From a virus: 39,675 nucleotides of DNA. The translations under genes were made by a program, and so were the position numbers. Shown here piece by piece: positions 20,582-28,377 of this stretch. The DNA lies in IMG/VR virus record IMGVR_UViG_3300021197_001202, positions 1-39,675 of that record; one strand, 5' to 3'. Every line of letters starts with the position of its first letter. Position 1 is the first letter of the stretch. A model generated the notes under the pieces. It was given only the letters and a program-made list of their open reading frames with translations. It did not search any database and was not told the origin of the DNA.

Positions 20582-20841
20582 GCGAGCTAGAGACGATGGA
20601 GCTGCACGAGTTGCAGGCCAAGGCCGACGCGGCCAGTGCGATGCTGAACAGCGAGGTATTCAACCAAGCCTTCAGCTCAATGAATCAGGGGATTGTTGAC
20701 CAGATATTACAGACACCGCCCGAGGCCAATGAAGAGCGCGAAAGGCTCTACTCCATGTTCAAGGCAGGCCAAATGTTCGTGCAGCAATTTGCTACATTAA
20801 TCAACAACTTAGAGTTGCGTAATCAACAGGATGGTGAGTAA
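20578..20841 (+). CDS. Small helical protein before the scaffold gene
   Basis: An 87-residue acidic helical protein (MELHELQAKADAASAMLNSE, later MFKAGQMFVQQFATLINNLE). Start overlaps the previous stop by ATGA. No family recognised. Its DNA carries an operator-like sequence ACAACTTAGAGTTGC at 20804-20818. Confidence 0.65.
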   Translation: MSELETMELHELQAKADAASAMLNSEVFNQAFSSMNQGIVDQILQTPPEANEERERLYSMFKAGQMFVQQFATLINNLELRNQQDGE

Positions 20842-20842
20842 A

Positions 20843-21805
20843 ATGGCGGAAGCAAACATTGATCCGGCAGAGCAACCCTCCCAAGACTCTTCGGAACAAG
20901 ACACGATTGATAGATTGACCACGCTGTTGGAGTCCGATCTGGACGAACCAGAGGTCGAGGAGCAATCCGATCAAGAGGCCGATGAGGCCGACATAGTGGA
21001 AGCAGAGTTCGAGGAAGCACCCGAAGAGGACACCGCCGAGGCAGAGGAGGTCGATGAAGACCCAACCGATGAAGCCGAGGAGGAGGAATCAGAAGAGCTT
21101 AGATTTGAGGTCGATGGCGAGAGCCTAAGTGCCGAAGAGCTAAAGCTAGGGTACCTCAGACAACGTGATTACACACAGAAGACGCAGCATGTAGCCCAGC
21201 AGAGGAAGGCACTAGAGGCCCAAACCGAAGAAGCTCAAGCGACCATGAATGCGTTGATGTCTGCCGCTGGCGCTGACATTTCGCGTTTTCAGAGCGTGAA
21301 CTGGGAACAGGCAGCGATAGACAATCCTGATCAGTATAAGCAGGCCAAGGCGGCCTATGAGCAGGCACAGTCCACCTACAACTTAATTAAGGCGCAGGCG
21401 GATCAGTTTCAGACTCAGCAACAGCAACAGACCGAGGCGGCCTCAAAAGAGGCAGCAAAAGAAAGTCTGACTGTCCTGAAGACAAACATACCCAACTGGA
21501 ACAACGATCTTTATTACAAGATTGGTGAGTACGCTCAAGGTTTAGGTGTCAGCGGCGAGGAGTTCAATAAGGTCTCCGATCACCGATTGATCACCGCGCT
21601 GTGGAAGGCCATGCAATTTGATCAGGCAAAACAGGTAGCGGCTAAAAAGAAAGTGAAGCCGTCTGCCACAAAAACTTTGTCTGGCTCCAAAGCAGACTCG
21701 ACAAAGGCCGTTGAATCAGAGAGCGCCCGTAAAACACGGGAGCGATTGAGGAAGACGGGCACTGTTGATGACGCAGCGGCAGCCCTCTTGAATAGGATGA
21801 AATGA
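20843..21805 (+). CDS. Capsid scaffolding protein
   Basis: A 320-residue protein directly before the capsid gene. The first ~100 residues are very acidic (EEAPEEDTAEAEEVDEDPTD), the middle is Gln-rich coiled coil (AYEQAQSTYNLIKAQADQF), and the end is basic with TRERLRKTGTVDDAAAALL. This acidic-helical-basic plan, with ELKLGYLRQRDYTQKTQ, is typical of podovirus scaffolds. It shapes the procapsid and leaves before DNA fills it. ATG 20843 with GGTGAG upstream is chosen; ATG 20831 also fits. Confidence 0.85.
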   Translation: MAEANIDPAEQPSQDSSEQDTIDRLTTLLESDLDEPEVEEQSDQEADEADIVEAEFEEAPEEDTAEAEEVDEDPTDEAEEEESEELRFEVDGESLSAEELKLGYLRQRDYTQKTQHVAQQRKALEAQTEEAQATMNALMSAAGADISRFQSVNWEQAAIDNPDQYKQAKAAYEQAQSTYNLIKAQADQFQTQQQQQTEAASKEAAKESLTVLKTNIPNWNNDLYYKIGEYAQGLGVSGEEFNKVSDHRLITALWKAMQFDQAKQVAAKKKVKPSATKTLSGSKADSTKAVESESARKTRERLRKTGTVDDAAAALLNRMK

Positions 21806-21806
21806 A

Positions 21807-22706
21807 ATGCCAACAGTAAGCGGCACACTTAAAACTTTTGATCAGGTAGGTAAGCGTGAAGATGTCGAGGACATCATCTACGATATCAGCCCAACCGATA
21901 CCCCCATGCTCACCAGCATCGGCACCTCAACGGCTGGCGCAACGCTGCACCAGTGGCTGCAAGACTCTCTTGCCCCTGTAGCGACCAACGCCAACGTGGA
22001 AGGCGCGGACGCGGGCACCGCCTCTACCGTCACACAGACCACAAAGACTGCCAACACGCAGATCTTTGACAAGGTCGTGCAGGTATCAGGCACCGCCGAA
22101 GCGGTAGGCACCTATGGCCGTACAAGCGATCTGGCTTATGCTATTGCTAAGGCTGGCAAGGAAATCAAGCGCGACATAGAGCATTCGTTTGTTGGCGCTG
22201 GACAGGCAGGAACCGCTGGAAACAGCTCAACTGCACGTCAATTGACCTCCGCTGCCAACCAGATCAGCTCGGCCACCACCAACACCGCTGGCTCGAATCG
22301 AGCACTAACGGAGGCACTCGTCCTCGACGTGGCACAAAAAGTGTACGAAAAAGGCGGCGACGCTACGCAGATGCAGGTAACACCCTCGCACTCTGTAACG
22401 GTTGCAGGCTTCGCCACGGCCTCTGGTCGCCAGCGAGACTTCGGCAGCAGCACTACGGTAGTGAACTCTGTGGATATCTTGGTTACTCCATTTTCCACAA
22501 TATCTGTTGTTCCTAATCGGTTCCTGAACGCCAACACGGTGTTGATGCTGGATACCGAGTATTGGTCACGCGCAGTCCTGCGTCCTATGCAAACTGTTGT
22601 ACTGGCTAAGACCGGCGACAGCGACAAGCGTCAGATGCTGACAGAGCTTACCTTGGTGTGCGAGCACGACGAGGCGAGCGGCAAGATCGACGCGCTGACC
22701 GCGTAA
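21807..22706 (+). CDS. Major capsid protein, SU10/DUF5309 family
   Basis: A 299-residue HK97-fold capsid protein of the DUF5309 (SU10_MCP) family. The N-terminus (GTLKTFDQVGKREDVEDIIY, then ISPTDTPMLTSIG) and TYGRTSDLAYAIAKAGKEIKRD are diagnostic. It lies between scaffold and head-completion genes and is followed by a strong terminator, which would favour high expression of this gene. Confidence 0.95.
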   Translation: MPTVSGTLKTFDQVGKREDVEDIIYDISPTDTPMLTSIGTSTAGATLHQWLQDSLAPVATNANVEGADAGTASTVTQTTKTANTQIFDKVVQVSGTAEAVGTYGRTSDLAYAIAKAGKEIKRDIEHSFVGAGQAGTAGNSSTARQLTSAANQISSATTNTAGSNRALTEALVLDVAQKVYEKGGDATQMQVTPSHSVTVAGFATASGRQRDFGSSTTVVNSVDILVTPFSTISVVPNRFLNANTVLMLDTEYWSRAVLRPMQTVVLAKTGDSDKRQMLTELTLVCEHDEASGKIDALTA

Positions 22707-22732
22707 AGTTTGCTCATCCCTCCCCTGAGCAA

Positions 22733-22767
22733 GTCTCCCCCTTCGGGGGGAGACACCTTTTTCTTTT
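22733..22767 (+). terminator. Rho-independent terminator after the capsid gene
   Basis: GTCTCCCCC and GGGGGAGAC form a perfect 9-bp stem around TTCG, followed by ACC and a T-rich tail (TTTTTCTTTT). Partial read-through is needed for the downstream tail genes, for which I see no new promoter until about 27296. Confidence 0.9.
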
Positions 22768-22778
22768 GAGGTGGAAGA

Positions 22779-23078
22779 ATGTCTGAATTGAAGTCCCACA
22801 TTGTTCACGACGAGATTGAGGACAAGCTGCATGTGGCCCACACGCAGGATATTGCCCCGATCATCGCGGACAACATCGCCCGATCTAATGAGATCGACAA
22901 GCACGCAAAGTACGGCGAAACAGAGCGCGTGGCATCCATACCGATGGTGGTTGTGGTGCAGTGGATGCAGGAGGGTATTAACGTCATGAACCCCACCTAC
23001 GAGGATCAGAAGAAGATCAAGCAGCGCCTGAACAGCCCCGAGTACGCATACCTGAGAACCCGAGGCGGAAGAATATGA
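22779..23078 (+). CDS. Small conserved-type head or connector protein
   Basis: A 99-residue protein, KSHIVHDEIEDKLHVAHTQD, with ARSNEIDKHAKYGETERVAS and NPTYEDQKKIKQRLNSPEYA. Proteins with this plan sit between capsid and adaptor genes in marine podoviruses. The exact role is unknown; a virion minor protein is likely. Stop overlaps the adaptor start (ATGA). Confidence 0.7.
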   Translation: MSELKSHIVHDEIEDKLHVAHTQDIAPIIADNIARSNEIDKHAKYGETERVASIPMVVVVQWMQEGINVMNPTYEDQKKIKQRLNSPEYAYLRTRGGRI

Positions 23079-23989
23079 GTTTAGGGAACTACAGCGATCT
23101 AAAGACCTCAGTTTCAACATGGTTAAACCGCGACGATTTAGCCGCACAGGTTCCCGACTTTATTGCACTGGCCGAGACCCGGCTCAAGAAGAGATTCAAG
23201 GGCGTAACAACACTCTCCGACTCCAACTCCACATCGTCTTTCCTGACAAGTTACCCGGATGTGTACCTTTATGGCGCACTTATAGAGGCCGAGCCGTTTT
23301 TACAAAACGATCAACGACTTCAAACGTGGCTGGGTTTATATGATCGAGCCACGTCAGAAATCAGAATAGTTGACACGGCGTCTACGCTCACCAGCTACGA
23401 CGGCCTCAAGGCCACAATAGCCAACTGGCTGGATCGCGCCGACATTGATGACGCCATACCGAGCTTCATCGAGCTGGCAGAGAACCGCATCTTCCATGAG
23501 CTTCGCGCCCCAGTGAACGAGAAGACGATCCTTCTCACTCTGAGCAGCGACGGCTATGCGACTTTGCCGTCTGATTTCTTGGAGGCGAAGGATGTGTTTT
23601 GGAACTACAACCCGCTGTCTCGCGTTTCCCTGACTCAAATGCACAGCTACACCGAGCGCACAGGTGTCTCGCCAGAGATGTTCGCTAGAGAGACATTTAG
23701 GTTGCGCTTTCATCCCGTTCCAACTGCCGGTGGCAGTGACGAGCTACGGATGATCTATTACTTCGTACCGGATAGGTTGACCAGCAGCTCGCCGTCGAAC
23801 ACCAATGTTGTTTTTGCTGCCGCTCCGGAGCTTTATCTGCACGCCGCTCTATCCGAGTCGGCTAACTACCTTGGCATAGACGGGTCGCAGTACGAGTCAG
23901 CGTATCAGTCTGCTATGGGTCGCCTCATGCAGCACGCCGCTGAAGCGGAAAACGCAGGGTCAACCGCAACCGTTCAGATGGGATATTGA
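23075..23989 (+). CDS. Head-tail adaptor protein with a partial tandem duplication
   Basis: A 304-residue protein whose family normally has one domain of about 200 residues. Residues 107-286 form a full copy, starting SYDGLKATIANWLDRADI and ending near AAPELYLHAALSE. Residues 5-96 repeat only its beginning (NYSDLKTSVSTWLNRDDL) and its end (SYPDVYLYGALIEAEPFL), without the roughly 100-residue middle. The parent family lies at the head-tail joint of podoviruses and forms the ring below the portal. The extra half-domain is unusual (see findings). Confidence 0.8.
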   Translation: MSLGNYSDLKTSVSTWLNRDDLAAQVPDFIALAETRLKKRFKGVTTLSDSNSTSSFLTSYPDVYLYGALIEAEPFLQNDQRLQTWLGLYDRATSEIRIVDTASTLTSYDGLKATIANWLDRADIDDAIPSFIELAENRIFHELRAPVNEKTILLTLSSDGYATLPSDFLEAKDVFWNYNPLSRVSLTQMHSYTERTGVSPEMFARETFRLRFHPVPTAGGSDELRMIYYFVPDRLTSSSPSNTNVVFAAAPELYLHAALSESANYLGIDGSQYESAYQSAMGRLMQHAAEAENAGSTATVQMGY

Positions 23990-23990
23990 A

Positions 23991-26660
23991 ATGGCTGGAT
24001 TTTTTAAAGACAACCCCGCTGTTACCGCCGATGCATATACGCAGGACGCGCTCACAAGCAAGAACGCCGCCGAGGCCGCGAAGGTAGCGGCAGAGGCAGC
24101 CAAGGTAGCAGCCGAGGCAGCGAAGGCGGCGGCAGAGACCGCCGAGGCAAACACAGAAACAGCAGCCAACGGAATCACGGCGGACGCCGCTACGGCGACC
24201 ACCAAGGCCGGAGAGTCGGCGGCATCCGCGACACAGGCCGCCACCAGCGCAGGGCAAGCTGCCTCATCAAATTCAGCAGCAACAGCCAGCCAGACCGCAG
24301 CCGCGTCTTCCGCCACATCGGCCTCTAGCAGCGCCAGCACAGCGACCACCAAGGCCGGTGAGGCGTCAACCGCCGCATCAAATGCTGCCACCAGCGAAAC
24401 CAACGCCGCTGCAAGCGCCACTACCAGCGCAACCGAGGCCACAAACAGCGCGGCCAGCGCCGCCTCATCTTTGACCGCAAAAAATGCCGCCGAAACTGCG
24501 GAGACTAATGCGGAGACAGCAGAAACAAACGCAGCGGCTAGTCAAAGCGCAGCAGCGACATCTGCCACAAACGCCGCTGGATCTGCCACCACTGCCAGCA
24601 CCAAGGCCGGAGAGGCCGCAACATCAGCCACCAACGCCGCTGGCTCTGCTACATCCGCAGCAACCAGCGCATCTACCAGCACAACCCAAGCTGGCAACGC
24701 ATCGACATCCGCCACGTCTGCAAGTAGCTCTGCCTCTTCTGCCGCTTCGGCTCAATCAGCCGCAGAGACGGCCAAGACCGCAGCAGAGACAGCCAAGACC
24801 GCAGCAGAGACTGCGGAGACTAATGCCGAGACCGCAGAGACCAACGCCGCAGCAAGTCGAAGCGCAGCCGCCTCTTCTGCCACATCTGCCTCGAACAGCG
24901 CCACCACGGCGACCACGCAGGCTGGCACTAGCACGACTCAGGCCGGTAACAGCGCCACATCTGCAACGGCAGCGAGCAACTCAGCCTCCTCCGCCGCGTC
25001 GGCTCAGACAGCCGCCGAGGCCGCTAGGGACTCCGCACTTGCTGCTTTGGATAGTTTCGATGATCGCTATTTGGGATCTAAGTCCAGCGCACCGTCTCAA
25101 GATAACGACGGCAACGCTCTGGTATCCGGCGCACTGTACTTCGACAGTACAAGCAGCGCGATGAAGGTTTACGACGGGTCTAACTGGCTTAACGCCTACG
25201 CCTCGTTGTCTGTTGGAGACGGAGGGCTGACGCAGAATAACTTTACGACTGCCCTGAAGAACAAGCTGGACGGTATCGAGTCCAGCGCCGATGTCACCGA
25301 TACAGCGAATGTCGTGGGCGCTTTGACCGCCGGAACTAATGTAACTATTGCGTCAGATGGAACTATTTCGTCTGCTGGTGGTGACCCAACAGGTTTTTCA
25401 AGCTCCGGCGACGATGTGACTATATCCGCCGACGCAGATAACAACGCCGGTAATTCAGCAATTAAATTTGAAATAGATGGATCTGAGTTTGCGAGGTTCA
25501 GCACACAGTGGGATGACGGGTTAATTTTTGGATCAACCTCGATACCTACGAATGGCAGTATCGGCGGCAGTGAACTTACTTTGCTTCGGAAGGGAGCCTA
25601 TGGGGTCGCCAGTATTTCAAACGCCGCACCAAACGCAGTCTTTGGCAAGCCCAGCGCTCAAAATGACGTAATTCATATTAAATCCGGCACTACAGACGTT
25701 GGTGCAATTGGCATCATTCAAGACAACACACTTACAAATAGGGGGATGTATCTCCGAGGCGGGGTTAGTACCGAAACTGTTATACGACTGGAGGCTTCGA
25801 CACAAGCTTTAACACCGGCAACACAATCGGGTGGCGACTATGCTGCAAGGTCAAGTAACTCGACAGACTTAGGTTTAAGCGATGCTCGCTGGAAAGATTT
25901 TTACCTTGGCAACGACATATCGCACCGCGACAGCAGCGGCACTGCTAGAACTCTTTATGACAGAAGCGCTGATACGTTAGGTAACTCCTCAACGAATGTC
26001 ACTGCCGCGACAGTAGACGGCACGAATTTCAAGGTTAATGGCGGCCAAGGCACCGATGGGCAGGTATTAACGTCAACCGGATCTGGTGTCGCTTGGGAGG
26101 CACCCGCTGGTGGCGGCGGCAGTGTTTGGAATGTGATTTCAAGCCAAACAATCTCATCATCAGTGTCGAGCGTAACCTTTACTGGTGTCACAGGTTACAA
26201 GGTCTATAAATTGATTATGACTGACATAAACCAATCATCGAATGTCACAGCGGATCAAATCCAACTGTCATCAGATAACGGCTCCAACTTCGCAACTTTT
26301 AACATTTCATCTATCGCGCTGAGATACAACTCAGGATCTACATCTCAAACATTTAACAACGACTTTTACCAAGGCAACAAGCTGCCTTTGATGTACAGCT
26401 TTAACGAATACAACAATAACGAAAAGCATCACGTCGAAGTAACTATATTTGGGTTGAACGATTCGTCTTTTACCTACACCCACAGCCGTCTTCTGTCGAG
26501 CTGGGGCTGGAATGTAAACGACATTAACGTTAACGAAACTTATGCGAGGACGCATGGCAGTGGCGGTTTAGCGTCTTTTAACGCATTCAAAGTTGAAACT
26601 ATGGCGGGAGGCACATACGACGGCGGCACTTTCACTCTTTACGGCTTATCAAATTCTTAG
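23991..26660 (+). CDS. Tail fibre with long alanine-rich repeat shaft
   Basis: An 889-residue fibre. Residues about 15-345 are almost wholly Ala, Ser, Thr and Glu in repeated units such as TTKAGEA, TSATNAAGS and AAETAETN, which should form a long trimeric coiled coil. Then comes SFDDRYLGSKSSAP and ALYFDSTSSAMKVYDGSNW, a fold common in marine phage fibres; then GGLTQNNFT/KLDGIESSADVTDT, a module also found in the gene at 28377. A glycine-rich joint (APAGGGGSVWNV) leads to a beta-rich C-terminal domain, probably the receptor-binding tip. Start ATG 23991, one base after the adaptor stop. Confidence 0.88.
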   Translation: MAGFFKDNPAVTADAYTQDALTSKNAAEAAKVAAEAAKVAAEAAKAAAETAEANTETAANGITADAATATTKAGESAASATQAATSAGQAASSNSAATASQTAAASSATSASSSASTATTKAGEASTAASNAATSETNAAASATTSATEATNSAASAASSLTAKNAAETAETNAETAETNAAASQSAAATSATNAAGSATTASTKAGEAATSATNAAGSATSAATSASTSTTQAGNASTSATSASSSASSAASAQSAAETAKTAAETAKTAAETAETNAETAETNAAASRSAAASSATSASNSATTATTQAGTSTTQAGNSATSATAASNSASSAASAQTAAEAARDSALAALDSFDDRYLGSKSSAPSQDNDGNALVSGALYFDSTSSAMKVYDGSNWLNAYASLSVGDGGLTQNNFTTALKNKLDGIESSADVTDTANVVGALTAGTNVTIASDGTISSAGGDPTGFSSSGDDVTISADADNNAGNSAIKFEIDGSEFARFSTQWDDGLIFGSTSIPTNGSIGGSELTLLRKGAYGVASISNAAPNAVFGKPSAQNDVIHIKSGTTDVGAIGIIQDNTLTNRGMYLRGGVSTETVIRLEASTQALTPATQSGGDYAARSSNSTDLGLSDARWKDFYLGNDISHRDSSGTARTLYDRSADTLGNSSTNVTAATVDGTNFKVNGGQGTDGQVLTSTGSGVAWEAPAGGGGSVWNVISSQTISSSVSSVTFTGVTGYKVYKLIMTDINQSSNVTADQIQLSSDNGSNFATFNISSIALRYNSGSTSQTFNNDFYQGNKLPLMYSFNEYNNNEKHHVEVTIFGLNDSSFTYTHSRLLSSWGWNVNDINVNETYARTHGSGGLASFNAFKVETMAGGTYDGGTFTLYGLSNS

Positions 26661-26669
26661 GACAAAAAT

Positions 26670-26912
26670 ATGAGCACAGGCGTATTCAAATTGGTCGATG
26701 GCGCAAGTATCGAACTGACAGAAGAAGAAAACAACCAACTAATTGCTGACCAAGAAGCTGCACAAGCAGCACGAGAGGCAACAGCGTGGATTGACAGTCG
26801 GTTGGAAGCCTATGGCGGCTGGACTGACCAGCTCGATGAGATGTTCCACGACTTTGACGCGTGGAAGGCTCGCATTCAAGCAGTTAAAGACGCAAATCCA
26901 AAGCCGCAATAG
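26670..26912 (+). CDS. Small protein after the fibre, possible fibre chaperone
   Basis: An 80-residue helical acidic protein, VFKLVDGASIELTEEENNQL, with EAAQAAREATAWIDSRLEAY. Small proteins of this type often follow tail fibre genes and help fibre assembly, which is the only basis for the suggestion. Confidence 0.6.
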   Translation: MSTGVFKLVDGASIELTEEENNQLIADQEAAQAAREATAWIDSRLEAYGGWTDQLDEMFHDFDAWKARIQAVKDANPKPQ

Positions 26913-26926
26913 TTGAGGATTAAACA

Positions 26927-27253
26927 ATGACAACGTGGAAAATCGAAAGTCTTGATCGACAGTTAACTGGCGACGGCGTCGGAGGTGTGACTGTTGCACA
27001 CTGGCGGGCGGTCAAAGAGGAAACGGTCGGGACAGGTGAAGACGCTGTAAACTACAGCGTAAACGCCTATGGGGCTGTGGATTTCACACCAGACCCCGCC
27101 TCTGAGGGTTTCATTCAGTACGCTGACCTAACGGAGGCTGACGTTATCGGTTGGGTCAAAAGTCAGATAGATGCTGCCGCAGTTGAGTCACGGCTGACGT
27201 CTGCTATGGAAGAGAAAAAGCAGCCAAGCACGGCGACAGGTGTGCCTTGGTGA
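26927..27253 (+). CDS. Virion-associated protein of a cyanophage/marine phage family
   Basis: A 108-residue protein with KIESLDRQLTGDGVGGVTVA, HWRAV, SVNAYGAVDF and YADLTEADVIGWVKSQID. I know this pattern from small proteins near fibre genes in cyanophages and other marine phages; no biochemical role is established. It is the last gene before the promoter of the lysis block. Confidence 0.7.
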   Translation: MTTWKIESLDRQLTGDGVGGVTVAHWRAVKEETVGTGEDAVNYSVNAYGAVDFTPDPASEGFIQYADLTEADVIGWVKSQIDAAAVESRLTSAMEEKKQPSTATGVPW

Positions 27254-27295
27254 GCAACAACTTTGCAAAGACAACAACTCAACGCCTCTAAGCCT

Positions 27296-27323
27296 TTGAT
27301 TTAGATACAACTTTCAGTAGAAT
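27296..27323 (+). promoter_or_regulatory. Promoter before the lysis genes with degenerate operator
   Basis: TTGATT (27296-27301), a 16-bp spacer and TAGAAT (27318-27323). The spacer holds ACAACTTTCAGTAGA (27307-27321), which matches the operator at 8 of 10 arm bases in the same position as the site in the 14153 promoter. Confidence 0.5.
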
Positions 27324-27383
27324 CGACAACATCTACCCGCTACACCGCCGTCCGGCGACAGCACACAACCCCCTTGGAGCTTT

Positions 27384-27734
27384 ATGGACTTTCGATACTT
27401 CAACATCGAAGACTTTGCGTGCATCGAGACCGGCGAGAACGAGATCCAGTGGGACTTCGTGTCTGCTCTCGATGACCTGCGCGGCGTGTGCGGATTCCCG
27501 TTCATTATCACATCGGGATACCGCTCGCCGTCTCACAGCGCTGAGGTCAAGAAGGCCCGACCCGGTCAGCACACGCAGGGCATCGCGGCGGACATCAAGG
27601 TCACAGGCGGGGCGCAGCGATACGCGATTGTCAGCAACGCCATCAAGCTGGGCTTCAAGGGCATAGGTGTGGCGAAGACGTTTGTTCACGTCGATAGACG
27701 CGAAACAGACCCGATGACATGGCAATACAGCTAG
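27384..27734 (+). CDS. Endolysin, peptidase M15-type (D-Ala-D-Ala carboxypeptidase fold)
   Basis: A 116-residue zinc peptidase of the M15 class. Visible are ITSGYRSPSHS, the zinc motif QHTQGIAADI (His and Asp), and the C-terminal HVDRR with the third ligand and nearby catalytic residues. Such small M15 proteins cut peptidoglycan cross-links or stem peptides and act as phage endolysins. No signal peptide, so release would need the holin-type proteins downstream. GGAG at 27377-27380 lies close to ATG 27384. Overlaps the next gene by 16 bp. Confidence 0.9.
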   Translation: MDFRYFNIEDFACIETGENEIQWDFVSALDDLRGVCGFPFIITSGYRSPSHSAEVKKARPGQHTQGIAADIKVTGGAQRYAIVSNAIKLGFKGIGVAKTFVHVDRRETDPMTWQYS

Positions 27735-28006
27735 TGGATGTCGAGCAGCGCCTGACGCGCTTCGAGGAAAAGCTCGACGGCATCAACGAGGCATTGGTGT
27801 CGCTGGCCCGTATAGAGGAGCGAGTCACGACGATCCTGAAACACAACGACAGGATTCATGAGCAGGTGCAGCAGCTAGACAACCGGATTGATGAGCTTGA
27901 GTCACAGAACGCGGTGCAGGAGTTCACGCTCGGCAAGGGCGAGCGGATGTTCTGGTTGGGCATGACGGTGTTTGTGGGCCTCTTAGTTAGCGGGCTAGCG
28001 AATTGA
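27719..28006 (+). CDS. Coiled-coil protein with C-terminal membrane anchor, XhlA-like
   Basis: A 95-residue protein: a long helical N-terminal part (VEQRLTRFEEKLDGINEALV, then HNDRIHEQVQQLDNRIDELE) and one C-terminal membrane segment (MFWLGMTVFVGLLVSGLA). This plan matches XhlA-like and related lysis-cassette proteins. It lies between endolysin and holin-like gene, with overlaps on both sides. Confidence 0.7.
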   Translation: MAIQLVDVEQRLTRFEEKLDGINEALVSLARIEERVTTILKHNDRIHEQVQQLDNRIDELESQNAVQEFTLGKGERMFWLGMTVFVGLLVSGLAN

Positions 28007-28377
28007 GTTTGTTGGGATCAATCATTGGCCCGGTTGCCGACCTCGGTCGGACATGGCTTGAGGGCAAGGTCGCCAAGAGCAAGGCCAAGGCAGAGGCGGA
28101 GGCGTCAGTCATGAAGACGCAGGCGAAGTCTGCGGCTGATTGGGAGACCGCGATGGCTCGCGCCAGCAACCAAAGCTGGAAAGACGAGTGGTTGACGATT
28201 TTATTCAGCATTCCACTGGTTTTGGCGTTTGTGCCTTCTGCGGTGCCGTATGTCCGCCAAGGTTTTGAGGTCTTATCGACAATGCCCGAGTGGTACCAAT
28301 ACGGGCTGTCCGTGATTATCGCCGCCAGCTTCGGCGTCCGAGGAGTGATCGGTATTATGAACAAGGTGAAAAAGTAA
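28003..28377 (+). CDS. Holin-like membrane protein (GTA-holin/3TM type)
   Basis: A 124-residue protein: amphipathic N-terminus (LLGSIIGPVADLGRTWLEGK), a charged helix (KAKAEAEASVMKTQAKSAAD), then hydrophobic segments WLTILFSIPLVLAFVPSAV and YGLSVIIAASFGVRGVIGIM. This order, including the W-x-DEW junction (SWKDEWLT), is that of the 3TM holin family found in gene transfer agents and marine phages. It would form the membrane lesion that frees the endolysin. TTG 28003 start in a TTGA overlap. Confidence 0.8.
   Translation: MSLLGSIIGPVADLGRTWLEGKVAKSKAKAEAEASVMKTQAKSAADWETAMARASNQSWKDEWLTILFSIPLVLAFVPSAVPYVRQGFEVLSTMPEWYQYGLSVIIAASFGVRGVIGIMNKVKK

Noticed and set aside
20804-20818. ACAACTTAGAGTTGC as a certain operator
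   Set aside because: 9 of 10 arm matches but inside coding DNA; about one such site is expected by chance, so it is only mentioned.
24484-25164. 226-codon plus-strand frame, Pro/Gln/Arg-rich
   Set aside because: Alternative-frame reading of the alanine-rich repeats of the tail fibre; its open state follows from the repeated codons.
28290-28376. Upstream extension of the second fibre frame
   Set aside because: Overlaps the holin-like gene; ATG 28377 gives the typical fibre N-terminus.
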